64,000 nucleotides of DNA, from contig NZ_AP027731.1 of assembly GCF_030296595.1 (NCBI RefSeq), positions 558,001 through 622,000 on the forward strand. Reading direction: 5' to 3'. The notes beneath the pieces were generated by a model that saw only the letters and a program-made list of their open reading frames with translations, made no database searches and had not been told where the DNA came from. Made by a program: the position numbers and the translations under genes. Source of the DNA: Naasia aerilata (GTDB taxonomy: Bacteria > Actinomycetota > Actinomycetes > Actinomycetales > Microbacteriaceae). This document shows positions 39,785-49,767 of the stretch, piece after piece; position 1 is the stretch's first letter; every line of letters starts with the position of its first letter.

Positions 39785-40354
39785 CTAGACGCCGGCGCGC
39801 ATCGGGGAGAGCGCGCCCGAGAGGGCGACGAGCTCGGCGAGCGCCTGGTGCAGCTTGCCGCGCTGGGTGTCGCTCGGCACGAACGAGCCGTCCTCCGCGA
39901 GGTGGTTGCGCGGGAAGTTGATCTCCACGCTGGCGAGGGTCGGGATGAGCCCGAGTCCCGCGGTCACGGCCTTCAGCGCCACGACGCCGCGCGTGCCGGC
40001 CGACACACCGCCGTAGCTGACGAAGGCGAGCGGCTTGCGGCGCCATTCGTGGTTCAGGTAGTCGAGCGCGTTCTTCAGCGCAGGCGAGAAGCTGTGGTTG
40101 TACTCCGGGGTCACGAACACGAACGCATCGGCGGCGTCGACGCGCTCGCTCCACGCGATCGTGTGCGGCTTGGTGTACTCGCGTGCCATCGGGTGGGCCG
40201 GCTCGTCCATGAGAGGAAGCGCGAGCTCGGCGAGGTCGACGAAGTCGATCTCGACCCCATCCTGGCCGCTCAGCTCGGACACCACCCAGTTCGCGATCGG
40301 CAGAGCGATCCGCCCCGGTCGCACACTTCCGGCAATCACCATCACCCGGGTCAT
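39785..40354 (-). CDS. NADPH-dependent FMN reductase / NAD(P)H:quinone oxidoreductase
   Basis: 189-aa flavodoxin-fold flavoprotein. FMN-phosphate loop MVIAGSVRPGRIALPIANW, central FVFVTPEYNHSFSPALKNAL and VSYGGVSAGTRGV are the family signature. It reduces FMN or quinones with NAD(P)H in related proteins, often as a detoxifying enzyme. ATG 40354 with GGGGAGG; eighteen upstream in-frame residues are not needed. Divergent from an aldo/keto reductase. Confidence 0.94.
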   Translation of the reverse strand: MTRVMVIAGSVRPGRIALPIANWVVSELSGQDGVEIDFVDLAELALPLMDEPAHPMAREYTKPHTIAWSERVDAADAFVFVTPEYNHSFSPALKNALDYLNHEWRRKPLAFVSYGGVSAGTRGVVALKAVTAGLGLIPTLASVEINFPRNHLAEDGSFVPSDTQRGKLHQALAELVALSGALSPMRAGV

Positions 40355-40449
40355 CGGGCCTCCCCTTCGGTTCGTCTTTCCATGCAACTGAATCGACCGG
40401 TGCCGCATTCCCGGACAGACGCCGTTCCGCGCCGCGGGGATAATGAGGC

Positions 40450-41280
40450 GTGACCTCCGATCAGCTCGCCCCGACCGTTCCGCTCAACGACGGCAGGCGG
40501 ATCCCCCAGCTCGGCCTCGGCGTGTACAAGATCGCCGACAGCGACGTGGAGCGGGTCATCGGCGAGGCCCTCGAGGTCGGCTACCGCCACATCGACACCG
40601 CGACGCTCTACCGGAACGAGCGCGGGGTGGGCCGCGCCGTCCGCAATGCCCCGGTGCCGCGCGAGGACCTCTTCGTCACGACGAAGCTGTGGAACGACGA
40701 CCAGGGCTACGACCGGGCACTGCGCGCCTTCGACGAGAGCATGTCCCGCCTCGGGCTCGACTATGTGGATCTGTACCTCATCCACTGGCCCGTTCCGAGC
40801 CAGGACCGCTACGTCGAGACCTGGCGGGCGCTCGAGCGCATCCAGGAGGAGGGCCGCGCCCGGTCGATCGGGGTGTCCAACTTCGCGACGCACCACCTCG
40901 AGCGCGTCCTCGGGGAGGGCCGCGTCGCTCCCGCGGTGAACCAGGTCGAGCTCCACCCGTGGCTCCCGCAGGACGAGCTCCGCGAGTTCGACGCAGCGCA
41001 CGGCATCGTCACCGAGGCGTGGTCGCCGCTCGCCCGCGGACGGGTGCTCGGCGACGAGCTGCTCGAGCGGATCGGCGCCAAGCACGGGAAGTCGTCCGCG
41101 CAGGTCGTCCTGCGCTGGCACCTGGACCGCGGCATCGTGGTCATCCCGAAGTCGGTGACCCCGTCCCGGATCCGGGAGAACTTCGACGTGTTCGACTTCT
41201 CGCTGGACGAGGAGGACGCGGCCGCGATCGCCGCGCTCGGCAGCGGCGAGCGCACCGGCCGCGACCCCGACCAGGACTGA
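40450..41280 (+). CDS. Aldo/keto reductase (2,5-diketo-D-gluconate reductase-like)
   Basis: 276 aa, cytosolic NADPH-dependent reductase. Catalytic residues in YRHIDTATLYRNERGVG (Asp, Tyr), FVTTKLWND (Lys) and LYLIHWPVP (His); coenzyme motif IPKSVTPSRIRENFDVFDF. Paralogue of the enzyme at 22034-22867, sharing most motifs. GTG 40450 with TGAGGC upstream. Convergent with a third aldo/keto reductase of a different subfamily. Confidence 0.94.
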   Translation: MTSDQLAPTVPLNDGRRIPQLGLGVYKIADSDVERVIGEALEVGYRHIDTATLYRNERGVGRAVRNAPVPREDLFVTTKLWNDDQGYDRALRAFDESMSRLGLDYVDLYLIHWPVPSQDRYVETWRALERIQEEGRARSIGVSNFATHHLERVLGEGRVAPAVNQVELHPWLPQDELREFDAAHGIVTEAWSPLARGRVLGDELLERIGAKHGKSSAQVVLRWHLDRGIVVIPKSVTPSRIRENFDVFDFSLDEEDAAAIAALGSGERTGRDPDQD

Positions 41281-41316
41281 GCCCAGGGCTTCGCAGTCGC
41301 GGTCGGGGCCGGAGGC

Positions 41317-42300
41317 TCACCAGCGCGAGTGCACGGCCTCGCGGAAGTACCGGTCGTAGATGTCCTGAACGCCCTGGCGGAAGTCGTCGCCCAGGTCGGG
41401 CGCCGAGCCTGCTGCCGCGTTGGCCCTGGCCTGGTCGACGTTGCGGGCGCCGGGGATGACGGTGCTCACGCCGGGGAGCTGGGCGATCCACGCGACCGCC
41501 GCCTGCGCGGAGGTCAGCCCCTCCGGCACGAGCGCCGCGAACTCGCGCGCCGCGGCGACGCCGGTCTCGAAGTCGACGCCGGCGAAGGTCTCCCCCACGT
41601 CGAAGGCGTCGCCGCCGCGGTTGTAGGTGCGGTGGTCGTTCTCCGTGAAGGTGGTGTCCTTCGTGTACTTGGCGCTCAGCAGGCCCGAGGCGAGAGGGAC
41701 GCGCGCGATGATGCCGACGCCCGCCGCCTGCGCCGCAGGCAGGACCTCATCGAGCGGCTTCAGGCGGAACGCGTTGAGGATGATCTGGACCGACGCGACG
41801 GCCGGCCTGGCTATGGCGGTGAGCGCCTGCGCGGTCTCCTCCACGCTGACGCCGTAGGCCGCGATGGCCCCCTCCTCGACGAGGGTGTCCAGGCCGTCGA
41901 ACACGGCGTCGGAGGAGTAGACGGCGGTCGGCGGGCAGTGCAGCTGGACGAGATCGAGCGTGTCCATGCCCAGGTTGCGGCGGGACCGGTCCGTCCAGCC
42001 GCGGAAGTTGTCGAGCGTGTAGTTCTCGGGCACCTGGTCGACCCGGCGGCCCATCTTGGTCGCGATCGTGATGCCGGCGTCCGGGTTCGCCGCCCGGAAC
42101 TCGCCGAGGAAGCTCTCGCTCCGGCCGTCGCCGTACACGTCGGCGGTGTCGTAGAAGGTGACCCCGTCGGCCAGCGACGCGTCGAGGATGGCGCGCGCGT
42201 CCTCGGAGCTGACGTCGCCCCAGTCCGCTCCGAGCTGCCAGGTTCCGAGACCGACGACCGACACCTGCCGGCCGGTTCGTCCGAGCGTGCGCGTCTCCAT
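41317..42300 (-). CDS. Aldo/keto reductase (Tas/YajO-like subfamily)
   Basis: 327 aa. N-terminal TLGRTGRQVSVVGLGTWQLG is the hallmark of the oxidoreductase subfamily related to voltage-channel beta subunits. Tetrad: TFYDTADVYGDGRSE, ITIATKMGRR, LDLVQLHCPP. C-terminal GVSTVIPGARNVDQARANA binds the coenzyme. ATG 42300; divergent from the DUF4349 lipoprotein gene. Substrate unknown. Confidence 0.94.
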   Translation of the reverse strand: METRTLGRTGRQVSVVGLGTWQLGADWGDVSSEDARAILDASLADGVTFYDTADVYGDGRSESFLGEFRAANPDAGITIATKMGRRVDQVPENYTLDNFRGWTDRSRRNLGMDTLDLVQLHCPPTAVYSSDAVFDGLDTLVEEGAIAAYGVSVEETAQALTAIARPAVASVQIILNAFRLKPLDEVLPAAQAAGVGIIARVPLASGLLSAKYTKDTTFTENDHRTYNRGGDAFDVGETFAGVDFETGVAAAREFAALVPEGLTSAQAAVAWIAQLPGVSTVIPGARNVDQARANAAAGSAPDLGDDFRQGVQDIYDRYFREAVHSRW

Positions 42301-42446
42301 GTGGCTCCTCCTCCGTGGCCCGCGAACGCGACGCCCCTTCCCTTTGTACCCGCTCCCGCCGGCGGGGGCGAACCGCGGGCGACGGATCCATAACGATCCC
42401 TCGGGCCCCTCCTGCTCGGCGGACCCGCGACCCTATTCTGTGCGCC

Positions 42447-43343
42447 ATGAAGACCTCCTTGCGCCTGGCCGCCGTGGCGGCGGTCGTCCTCGCTCTCGCC
42501 GGCTGCACCAGCGGCAGCGGCGGCTCGGACAGCGGATCCTCCGGGGGCGGCATCGCGGTTGACGGCGGGAAGGCGCCCGACGGCGGGGTCGCATCGGGTG
42601 GCGGACAGCCGGTCGTCGGCGAGGCGCCCGAGAGCGCGGATGGCCGGGACGTCGTGGTCACCGGCTACCTCTCGATGGTCGCCGACGATCCGTTGCGGGC
42701 CGCAGACCGGGCCCGAGGCGTGATCGAGCAGGCCGGCGGACGGCTGGACGGCATCACCAAGGAGCCGAAGAGCGAGTACCAGGACGCGAGCTCGCAGCTC
42801 ATCGCGCGGATCCCGTCCGAGCGGCTCGATGACACCCTCGACGACGTCGAGGCGCTCGGCTCGGTCCAGTCCCTGTCCACGTCGGCCAACGACGTCACGC
42901 AGCAGACGACCGACCTGGATGCCCGGATCACGAGCCTCCAGTCCTCCGTGGACCGGCTCCGCCAGCTGATCGGCAGCGCGACGACGACCGCGGACCTCAT
43001 CGCAATCGAGACGGCGCTGAGCGAGCGGGAGGCGAACCTCGAGAGCCTCACCGCGCAGCGCGACTATTTGGCGGACCAGGTCGACTACGCAACGATGACC
43101 ATCGCCTTCACGACGCCGGCTGGTGCCCCCGATGCGCCGCCCACCGACTTCTGGGGCGCCGTGGTCGCCGGGTTCAGCGCCCTCCTCTCGGCGCTCGGCT
43201 GGACGCTGATCGCCATCGGAGCCGCACTCCCCTGGCTGGTCTTCCTCGCGCTGCTGGGCGCCCTCGCCCTGCTCATCATCCGGCTCGTCCGCCGCAACCG
43301 GCGCCCGAAGCCGACCATCGAGACGCCGCCCGCCGCGAGCTGA
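42447..43343 (+). CDS. DUF4349 domain-containing lipoprotein
   Basis: 298 aa. Signal peptide with lipobox LAGC (Cys20), a Gly/Ser-rich spacer, the DUF4349 domain at about residues 70-230 with a long coiled coil (TSLQSSVDRLRQLIGSATTT, AIETALSEREANLESLTAQR) and one membrane helix at about 250-280 followed by a basic tail. So it is attached at both ends to the membrane. Function unknown; related proteins are studied as putative envelope or anti-sigma-like factors. ATG 42447. Confidence 0.9.
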   Translation: MKTSLRLAAVAAVVLALAGCTSGSGGSDSGSSGGGIAVDGGKAPDGGVASGGGQPVVGEAPESADGRDVVVTGYLSMVADDPLRAADRARGVIEQAGGRLDGITKEPKSEYQDASSQLIARIPSERLDDTLDDVEALGSVQSLSTSANDVTQQTTDLDARITSLQSSVDRLRQLIGSATTTADLIAIETALSEREANLESLTAQRDYLADQVDYATMTIAFTTPAGAPDAPPTDFWGAVVAGFSALLSALGWTLIAIGAALPWLVFLALLGALALLIIRLVRRNRRPKPTIETPPAAS

Positions 43344-43372
43344 CGGATTCGGGGTTCAGCCCCGCGACCGCT

Positions 43373-44205
43373 CTAGAGGACGTGCCGCGGCCGGGAGCGC
43401 CGGCGCAGCACGCCCGCGGCGATCGCGCACCCGGCGCTCAGCGCACCCATCGCGATGATGAGCGCGAGCAGGCCGGAGTCGTCGGGCGACGGGATCAGCG
43501 AACCCTGCGACGCGGTGTTGCCCGCGAGGAGGCGGGTGTTCGGCTCCACGGTCGTGGGCAGCGTCGAGCGGACCTCCTCGAGCGCCGCTCCGCCGGCCTT
43601 GCTCTGCGCCTGGGTGAGGGCAGGACCGGAGGGCGCCACAGCGGCGCCCGCGGGAGCGGCGGTCACGACGGCGTCAGAGGAGGCCGAGGAAGAGGCCGAG
43701 GAGGATGAGCTCGAGGATGAGGTGCTCGTACCTCCCGAGGTGCTCCCGCCGGAGCTGGAGGGAGCCGGATTCGTCGTGGGGGCCGGCTGCTGCTGGCTGG
43801 GCTGTGGCGCGGGAGCGGCCGGCGCGGGCGCCTGGGTCGAAGGCGTCTCCGTCGAACCACCGGACACGTCGTTGCTGCCGGTATCAGTGCCGGAGCCGCC
43901 TCCGGTCGAGCCCGTGCTGCCGCCCGGGGCAGGTTCGGTCGTTCCTGATGCGGGAGGAGTCTCGGTGCTGGAGTCGTCACCACCCTGTCCGGTGTCCGCA
44001 GGCGGCTCTTCCGGGGTGGTGGGCGGAGTCACGACGACGTCGCCGACGCCCTCCTCGACCTCGTCGAGGCACTCCTGCTTGTCCTGGCCGAGAAGAAGCA
44101 GACAGTCCGCCGAAGTGAGCCCGTACGCCGCGCTCACTCCCCTGCCGTGAGCCCGGTGGCGAGCGCCAGGCCCGCGACGACGCGGAACGCGATAGACGTG
44201 CGCAA
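43373..44205 (-). CDS. Secreted Ser/Thr/Pro-rich protein with C-terminal membrane anchor, frame interrupted
   Basis: A signal peptide (TSIAFRVVAGLALATGLTAG) starts at TTG 44205, just after the ribosome site AGGGGGAGA. The frame then slips in the CCCC run 44139-44142; one more base joins it to SAAYGLTSADCLLLLGQ and the rest of the protein. The mature part has a short Cys-containing head, about 120 residues of Pro/Ser/Thr/Gly low complexity, then a globular stretch, one C-terminal helix (LLALIIAMGALSAGCAIAAG) and a basic tail. No LPXTG motif. Likely an envelope stalk and a possible O-mannosylation target; function unknown. Confidence 0.75.
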
Positions 44206-44347
44206 TTCTCCCCCTCGTGCGTGTCGCGACACCCCCGTGCGGCGACCACGTCTTATCCTGCCCCTCCTTCGAGGGACACGCCAGACCGTGCTGTCTACCT
44301 CGGCGTCGATCCGCTCCCTCGCCTCAGGAGCAGGCGCGAGAGCGCCG

Positions 44348-44758
44348 TCAGTCGGGCGACGAGGCCGCCACGAGGGTGAGGAGGGCTTCGGCGTACGCGT
44401 CCGCCGCGCTCGGCGAGGAGTAGCTGAGCTCCTTCCCGCGGAAGGCGATGTCGACGACATAGCCCTCGCCGTCAGGCCGCAGACCGCGGAAGGTGCCGCC
44501 GAGCAGCTCGCGCAGCTGGTCCTCGCGAGGCAGCCACAGCGCGTCCTCGATCGCGACGGAGTCGAGCGCCCACTCGGTGGTCCCGTTGAAGCCCAGGATC
44601 GTGCCGGTCGGGTAGCTGTGCGCCTCGATCGTCATGTCGCTGAGGGTGAAGACGTCTCCGCTGAGCTCGGCACCCTGGATGCTGAACCGGTCCCCCGACT
44701 CCGGCTTCCAGCGCAGTCCCGCCGTGCGCAGGGCCAGGGCGAGGGGACGCGAGATCAC
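44348..44758 (-). CDS. Conserved hypothetical protein
   Basis: 136-aa soluble protein with a strongly patterned sequence (WKPESGDRFSIQGAELSG, FTLSDMTIEAH, LGFNGTTEWALDSV, LWLPREDQLRELLGG). I associate this pattern with a small actinobacterial family sometimes labelled pilus assembly protein CpaE-like, but it lacks an ATPase domain and that label looks unreliable. GTG 44758, divergent from the aldose epimerase gene 64 bp away. Confidence 0.75.
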   Translation of the reverse strand: MISRPLALALRTAGLRWKPESGDRFSIQGAELSGDVFTLSDMTIEAHSYPTGTILGFNGTTEWALDSVAIEDALWLPREDQLRELLGGTFRGLRPDGEGYVVDIAFRGKELSYSSPSAADAYAEALLTLVAASSPD

Positions 44759-44821
44759 CCGGTCATTATCCGCATGCTCGCTGAGGAAACGAGAAGCGGG
44801 CGCGGACGGCAGAATCGGAGC

Positions 44822-45727
44822 GTGACTCCTCTCTCCGGCACCCAGATCTCGATCGCCTCGGGCGACTACTCGGCGGACATCGCGACCGTCGGCGCGACGC
44901 TGCGCAGCCTGCGCCACCGGGACCGTCCGCTCACCCTGAGCTTCGACGAGGACGAGGTCCGTCCCCGCTATCTCGGCGCGACCCTCATCCCCTGGCCGAA
45001 CCGGATCGTCGACGGAAAGTACCGGTTCGACGGCGCCGAGCGTCAGCTCGCCCTCACCGAGCCGGAGCGCGGGCATGCGCTGCACGGCCTGGCGGTCTGG
45101 CTGGACTTCGACATCGTCGAGCAGTCCGAGGACGCCGTCACGCTCGGCACCACGGTGCCGGCCCAGGAGGGCTACCCCCACCGCATCGCGGTGACGGTCG
45201 ACTATCGGCTGACGGCGGACGGCCTCACCTGCACGACGACCGGGCGCAACACCGGCCCGAGCCCCGCGCCGTTCGGCACGGCGCCGCATCCCTACTTCTC
45301 CGCCGGCCCCGAGCCGGTGGACGAGTGGACGCTGACGCTCCCCGCCTCCCGGCTGCTGGAGACGGATGAGCGCCTGTCGCCGCTTCGCGAGGTGGAAGTC
45401 GACGAGGCTCGGGACTTCCGCGGCGGCGTCCTCCTGGGCGACACCCAGCTCGACACCGCGTTCACCGGCCTCGAGCGCGGGGACGACGGCATCGCGGAGG
45501 TGCGGATCGAGTCGCCGTCCGGGACCGGCGTCGCTCTCCGCTTCGGCGAGGAGTACTCCTGGGCGCAGGTCTTCACGAGCGATCTGCCGGAGGAGCGCCT
45601 GCGCCGCCGCGGCGTCGCGGTGGAGCCCATGACGTGCCCGCCGGACGCCTTCAACACGGGCATCGACCTCATCGTGCTCGAGCCGGGCGAGGAGTTCACG
45701 GGCGTCTGGCAGGTCCGCGCCCTCTGA
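44822..45727 (+). CDS. Aldose 1-epimerase family protein
   Basis: 301-aa mutarotase-fold protein interconverting sugar anomers. Conserved points: IPWPNRIVDGKYRFDG, GHALHGLAVWLDF with the first catalytic His, FGTAPHPYFSAG with the second, and the catalytic Glu region VEPMTCPPDAFNTG. GTG 44822 preceded by GGAG. The long upstream extension of the frame is a shadow of the gene on the other strand. Confidence 0.94.
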   Translation: MTPLSGTQISIASGDYSADIATVGATLRSLRHRDRPLTLSFDEDEVRPRYLGATLIPWPNRIVDGKYRFDGAERQLALTEPERGHALHGLAVWLDFDIVEQSEDAVTLGTTVPAQEGYPHRIAVTVDYRLTADGLTCTTTGRNTGPSPAPFGTAPHPYFSAGPEPVDEWTLTLPASRLLETDERLSPLREVEVDEARDFRGGVLLGDTQLDTAFTGLERGDDGIAEVRIESPSGTGVALRFGEEYSWAQVFTSDLPEERLRRRGVAVEPMTCPPDAFNTGIDLIVLEPGEEFTGVWQVRAL

Positions 45728-45740
45728 CGAGGGTGCGGCC

Positions 45741-45905
45741 TCAGCGCTTCCGCTGGCCTCCGGCGGCACCGGTGTCGAGGTCGTCGCCGGCCTGCAGGTC
45801 CGGTCCCTCGGACTCGGTGATGTCGATGTCCCAGTCGGCGGGGTTCTCCGGGATGGTGGGGCGGTCGCGCTCCTCGTCGGGCGTCTCGCGATCCTCGTCG
45901 GCCAT
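45741..45905 (-). CDS. Small acidic protein, unknown function
   Basis: 54 aa, very acidic and disordered-looking (begins MADEDRETPDEERDRPTIPE, ends with GGQRKR), with one Trp in NPADWDIDITE. ATG 45905 is preceded by GAGGGAG at good spacing, and third-position GC matches neighbouring genes. Convergent with the epimerase. I do not recognise a family. Confidence 0.6.
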   Translation of the reverse strand: MADEDRETPDEERDRPTIPENPADWDIDITESEGPDLQAGDDLDTGAAGGQRKR

Positions 45906-46042
45906 GGCATCTCCCTCGCTCGGCGGCCGGAGTCCCGGCTCTGCACCGGAGTGTGGTCGCTCCCGGCCGCACCGTCAACGGCTAGCCGGGCCGTCGCGGG
46001 CGAATTACCGTCGGGCACGAGACACCAGAGAAGGGAGCCGAC

Positions 46043-46231
46043 ATGGCCGTCAGCCCGATCGAGATCCAGAAGGCACTGGGCGGGATGGACTACCCCGCCG
46101 ACAAGGACGCCGTCGTGAAGCACGCGGAGTCCTCCGGTGCCGGCGACGACGTGATGGAGGCTCTGCGCGGCCTCCCCGAGAAGACCTACGAGCGTCCGAC
46201 CGACGTGAACGAGGCCGTCGCCAACTCCTGA
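46043..46231 (+). CDS. DUF2795 domain-containing protein
   Basis: 62 aa, the full size of this actinobacterial family. Pattern: PIEIQKALGGMDYPADKDAVVKHA, then EALRGLPEKTYERPTDVNEA. A small helical protein, role unknown. ATG 46043 with AGAAGGGAG. Followed 7 nt after the stop by a perfect GC hairpin. Confidence 0.92.
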   Translation: MAVSPIEIQKALGGMDYPADKDAVVKHAESSGAGDDVMEALRGLPEKTYERPTDVNEAVANS

Positions 46232-46237
46232 GCGGGA

Positions 46238-46266
46238 GCGGCCGCCGCGGCTCCCGCGGCGGCCGC
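46238..46266 (+). terminator. 13-bp GC hairpin after DUF2795 gene
   Basis: GCGGCCGCCGCGG (46238-46250) pairs perfectly with 46254-46266 over a 3-nt loop, 7 nt after the stop codon. No T-run follows, the type often proposed for actinobacteria. Confidence 0.65.
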
Positions 46267-46311
46267 GTCAACTCCCTTGAGAGGCTCGGACCACCGACTT
46301 AGCGTGGCGCC

Positions 46312-47744
46312 ATGGAGTGGCTGGCGGCGACCGACTACGAGCTCGCGCGGCAGGTGCTGCAGCGCGGGATCGCGGCCGTCTATCTGATCGCCTTCCTCTC
46401 CACGGCGGCGCAGTTCCCCGCACTCCTCGGCGAGCGCGGCCTGCTGCCCGTCCCCCGCCTCGTCGCGGTCGCGGGCGACCGGCTCGGGCCGACCCTCTTC
46501 CGCTGGCGGTACTCCGACGCCCTGCTGCGCGGCGTTGCGGTGACGGGGGCGGCGATCGCCGCGCTTCTCGTCCTCGGTCTTCCTCAGCTCGGGCCCCCGT
46601 GGATCCCTCTGATCGCCTTCCTCGCGATCTGGCTGCTGTACCAGTCGGTCGTCAACGTCGGGCAGACCTTCTACGGCTTCGGCTGGGAGACGCTGCTCCT
46701 CGAGGCCGGGTTCACGGCCGCCTTCCTCGGCTCCGACCAGTCGGCGCCGCCCACGACCATCCTGATCCTCTTCGTCTGGCTGGTGTTCCGGCTCGAGTTC
46801 GGCGCCGGGATGATCAAGATGCGCGGCGGCGAGGAGTGGCGGAATCTGACCGCGCTCTACTACCACCACGAGACGCAGCCGATGCCGAACCCGGTGAGCC
46901 GGTTCGCGCACCTGCTCCCAAGCCGGTCCACCGTCTCGAGGTCGTCGGCAACCACATCGCTCAGCTGATCGTGCCGTTCCTCCTCTTCTTCCCCCAGCCG
47001 ATCGCGACCGTCGCGGCGGCTCTCGTGATCCTCACGCAGGGCTGGCTGGTGGTCAGCGGCAACTTCGCCTGGCTGAACTGGATCACGATCGTGCTCGCGT
47101 TCGCCGCGGTCAGCGACTCCGCGGTGCACTGGCTCGTTCCCGCCGTTCCTGCGGACGTGGGGCAGGAGGCGCCCCTCCCCCTCTACTGGCTGGTCATCAC
47201 ACTCCTCGCGACCGCCTTGCTCGTCGTCCTGAGCTTCTGGCCGGCGCGCAACCTGGTCTCGCGGCACCAGCTCATGAACGCGAGCTTCAACAAGTGGCAC
47301 CTCGTCAACGCGTACGGAGCATTCGGCAGCGTCACCCGGCGCCGGTACGAGGTCATCGTCGAGGGCACGCTGGACGACGTCCCCGAGTCCGGCGCCGCGT
47401 GGCAGGAGTACGAGTTCAAGGGCAAGCCGGGCGACCCGCGCCGCATCCCGCGCCAGTTCGCGCCGTACCACCTGCGCCTCGACTGGCTCATGTGGTTCCT
47501 GCCGCTCGGCGGGGACGACCGCTGGTTCCTCGTGTTCCTGCGGAAGCTCCTCGAGGCGGACCCGCCGACGCTGCGACTGATGCGCCGGGATCCGTTCGGC
47601 GGCGAGCGGCCCCGGTTCGTGCGCGCCCGCATGTTCCTCTACCGCTTCGCTACGCGCGCGGAGCGGCGAGAGTTCGGCACGTGGTGGATGCGCGAGCCGG
47701 TCCGCACCGTGGTCCGCCCGGTCGAGCTAGACGACTTCGCCTGA
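46312..47744 (+). CDS. Lipase maturation factor (LMF1)-like membrane protein, frame interrupted
   Basis: About 477 aa. N-terminal half has several membrane helices (YLIAFLSTAAQFPALLGERG, PWIPLIAFLAIWLLYQSVVN) and EFGAGMIKMRGGEEWRNLTA, LYYHHETQPMPNPVSRF, all hallmarks of the LMF1/DUF1222 family; the C-terminal soluble half has VNAYGAFGSVTRRRYEVIVE and RLDWLMWFLP. Bacterial members have no defined role. ATG 46312. The frame slips at CCC 46917-46919; one added C joins FAHLLP to KPVHRLEVVGNH. Confidence 0.93.
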
Positions 47745-47840
47745 ACCACGCCTCCCGCATCCGAGGCCCCTTCCGCAACCCGTGCCGGCGCATGCTGCGG
47801 GCGGAATAGCCTCGGAACGCAATCCGAGACGAGGAGCAGC

Positions 47841-49708
47841 ATGGCGACGAGAACCACCCCCATCGCGGACTACGCGATGATCGGCGACCTGCACACGGCG
47901 GCGCTGATCACCCGCGACGGGAGCATGGACTGGCTCTGCCTGCCCCGCTTCGACTCCCCTTCCCTGTTCGGCGCGATGCTCGACAGCGACGAGGCCGGCC
48001 ACTGGGCGCTCGCTCCGGTCGGCGAGGTGCTCGAGACGAGCCGCGCCTACCTGCCGAGGACCTTCGTCCTCCGCACGGTCTGGCGCACCGCGGAGGGGAG
48101 GCGGAGGTCCTCGAGTTCATGCCGCTGCACGACCGGGCCGCGAACGTGGTGCGCCGGGTGCGCGGGCTGTCCGGGCGCGTCCGCTTCCAGGAGGCCATCC
48201 GCGTCCGCTTCGACTACGGCGAGGCGATGCCGTGGGTGCGCCAGGTCCCGGAGCGGGGCGGCAACGCGCTGCTCGCCATCGCCGGCCCCGATGCCGTCCT
48301 CGTCCGCGGACCCCGCCTCAAGGCCAACGGGCTGCGGCACACCGCCGAGTTCGAGGTGGGCGAGGGCGACACCGTCGACATGGTCCTCACCTGGTACCCC
48401 TCGTACCGCGAACCGCCGATCCCCATCGACGTCGACCGCGAGCTGCACCGCACCGTCGCCTGGTGGGAGGACTGGGCGTTGCGCAGCCAGCCGCCGTCGC
48501 CCTATGACGAGCAGGTGCAGCGGTCGCTCCTGGTCCTTCGCGCCCTCACGCACGAGGACACCGGCGGCATCGTCGCGGCGGCGACCACGAGCCTGCCCGA
48601 AGAGGCGGGCGGCGTCCGGAACTGGGACTACCGCTACGTGTGGCTGCGCGACGCAGCCCTCACCATCGGCGTGCTCATGACGCACGGCTACCGCGAGGAG
48701 GCCGAGGAGTGGCGCGGCTGGCTGCTCCGCTCCATCGCGGGTGACCCCGCGGACGTGCAGATCATGTACGGGATCGGCGGCGAGCGCCGCCTGGCCGAGT
48801 ACGAGCTGCCTGCCCTGTCCGGGTACGGCGGAGCCGCTCCGGTGCGCGTCGGCAACGCCGCCTACCTGCAGCGCCAGTGGGACATCTTCGGCGAGGTCAT
48901 GGTCGCCCTGCACGGCGCTCGCGAGGCCGGGCTGAAGGAGACGCGCGCGTCCTGGCCTCTGCAGGCGGCCCTGCTGGGCTTCCTCGAGAAGAACTGGCAG
49001 CAGCCCGACCGGGGCATCTGGGAGATCCGGGGCGAGGAGAAGCACTTCGTGCACTCGCGCGCCATGGTGTGGGCCGCCTTCGACCGCGGTGCGCGCGGCG
49101 TGCGGGACTTCGGGCTGCCGGGCGACGCCGACAAGTGGGAGGCGCTGCGCGACCAGGTGCGGGCCGAGATCCTCGAGCAGGGCTTCGACGAGAAGCGGAA
49201 CACGTTTGTGCAGCACTACGGCGGCACGGGCGTCGACGCCTCCCTGCTGCAGCTCACCCAGATCGGCTTCCTCGAGCCCGACGACCCGCGCATGCTCGGG
49301 ACGGTCGCCGCGATCGAGGAGGACCTGATGCAGGACGGGCTGCTCCTGCGCTACCGCACCGAGTCCGGCGTCGACGGGCTCGAAGGCGGCGAGCATCCGT
49401 TCCTCGCGTGCTCGTTCTGGCTCGTCGAGCAGTACGCCGCCTCGGGCCGCGTGGCGGACGCCCGGAAGCTGATGGACCGCCTCACCTCGCTCGTCAACGA
49501 CCTCGGCCTCCTCAGCGAGGAGTACGACGTGGGCGCCGGCCTGCAGATGGGCAACACCCCGCAGGCGCTGAGCCATCTCACGCTCGTGCGCGCGGCCGAT
49601 GCGATCGCGGCCGCCGAGCGCGGCCACGAGGATGAGCTGCCGCTCGTGCGCGGCGAGTCGGAGGGCCGCCAGAACGAGGACAAGCCCGAGTCGCGTCCGG
49701 CCGGCTAG
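47841..49708 (+). CDS. Glycoside hydrolase family 15 protein (trehalase/glucoamylase-like), frame interrupted
   Basis: About 622 aa. N-terminal beta-sandwich with [20 protein letters not shown] and [13 protein letters not shown], then an (alpha/alpha)6 catalytic barrel: [39 protein letters not shown] with the likely acid Glu, and [20 protein letters not shown] with the likely base Glu. Actinobacterial relatives include trehalases. ATG 47841 with GAGGAG. The frame slips at GGGG 48095-48098; one G joins WRTAEG to [13 protein letters not shown]. No signal peptide. Confidence 0.94.
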
Positions 49709-49767
49709 CGCGCCTCGGCGGCGCGGCGGTCGGGCGCCTCGGCCGTCAGGGCACGACCGGCCCCCGG

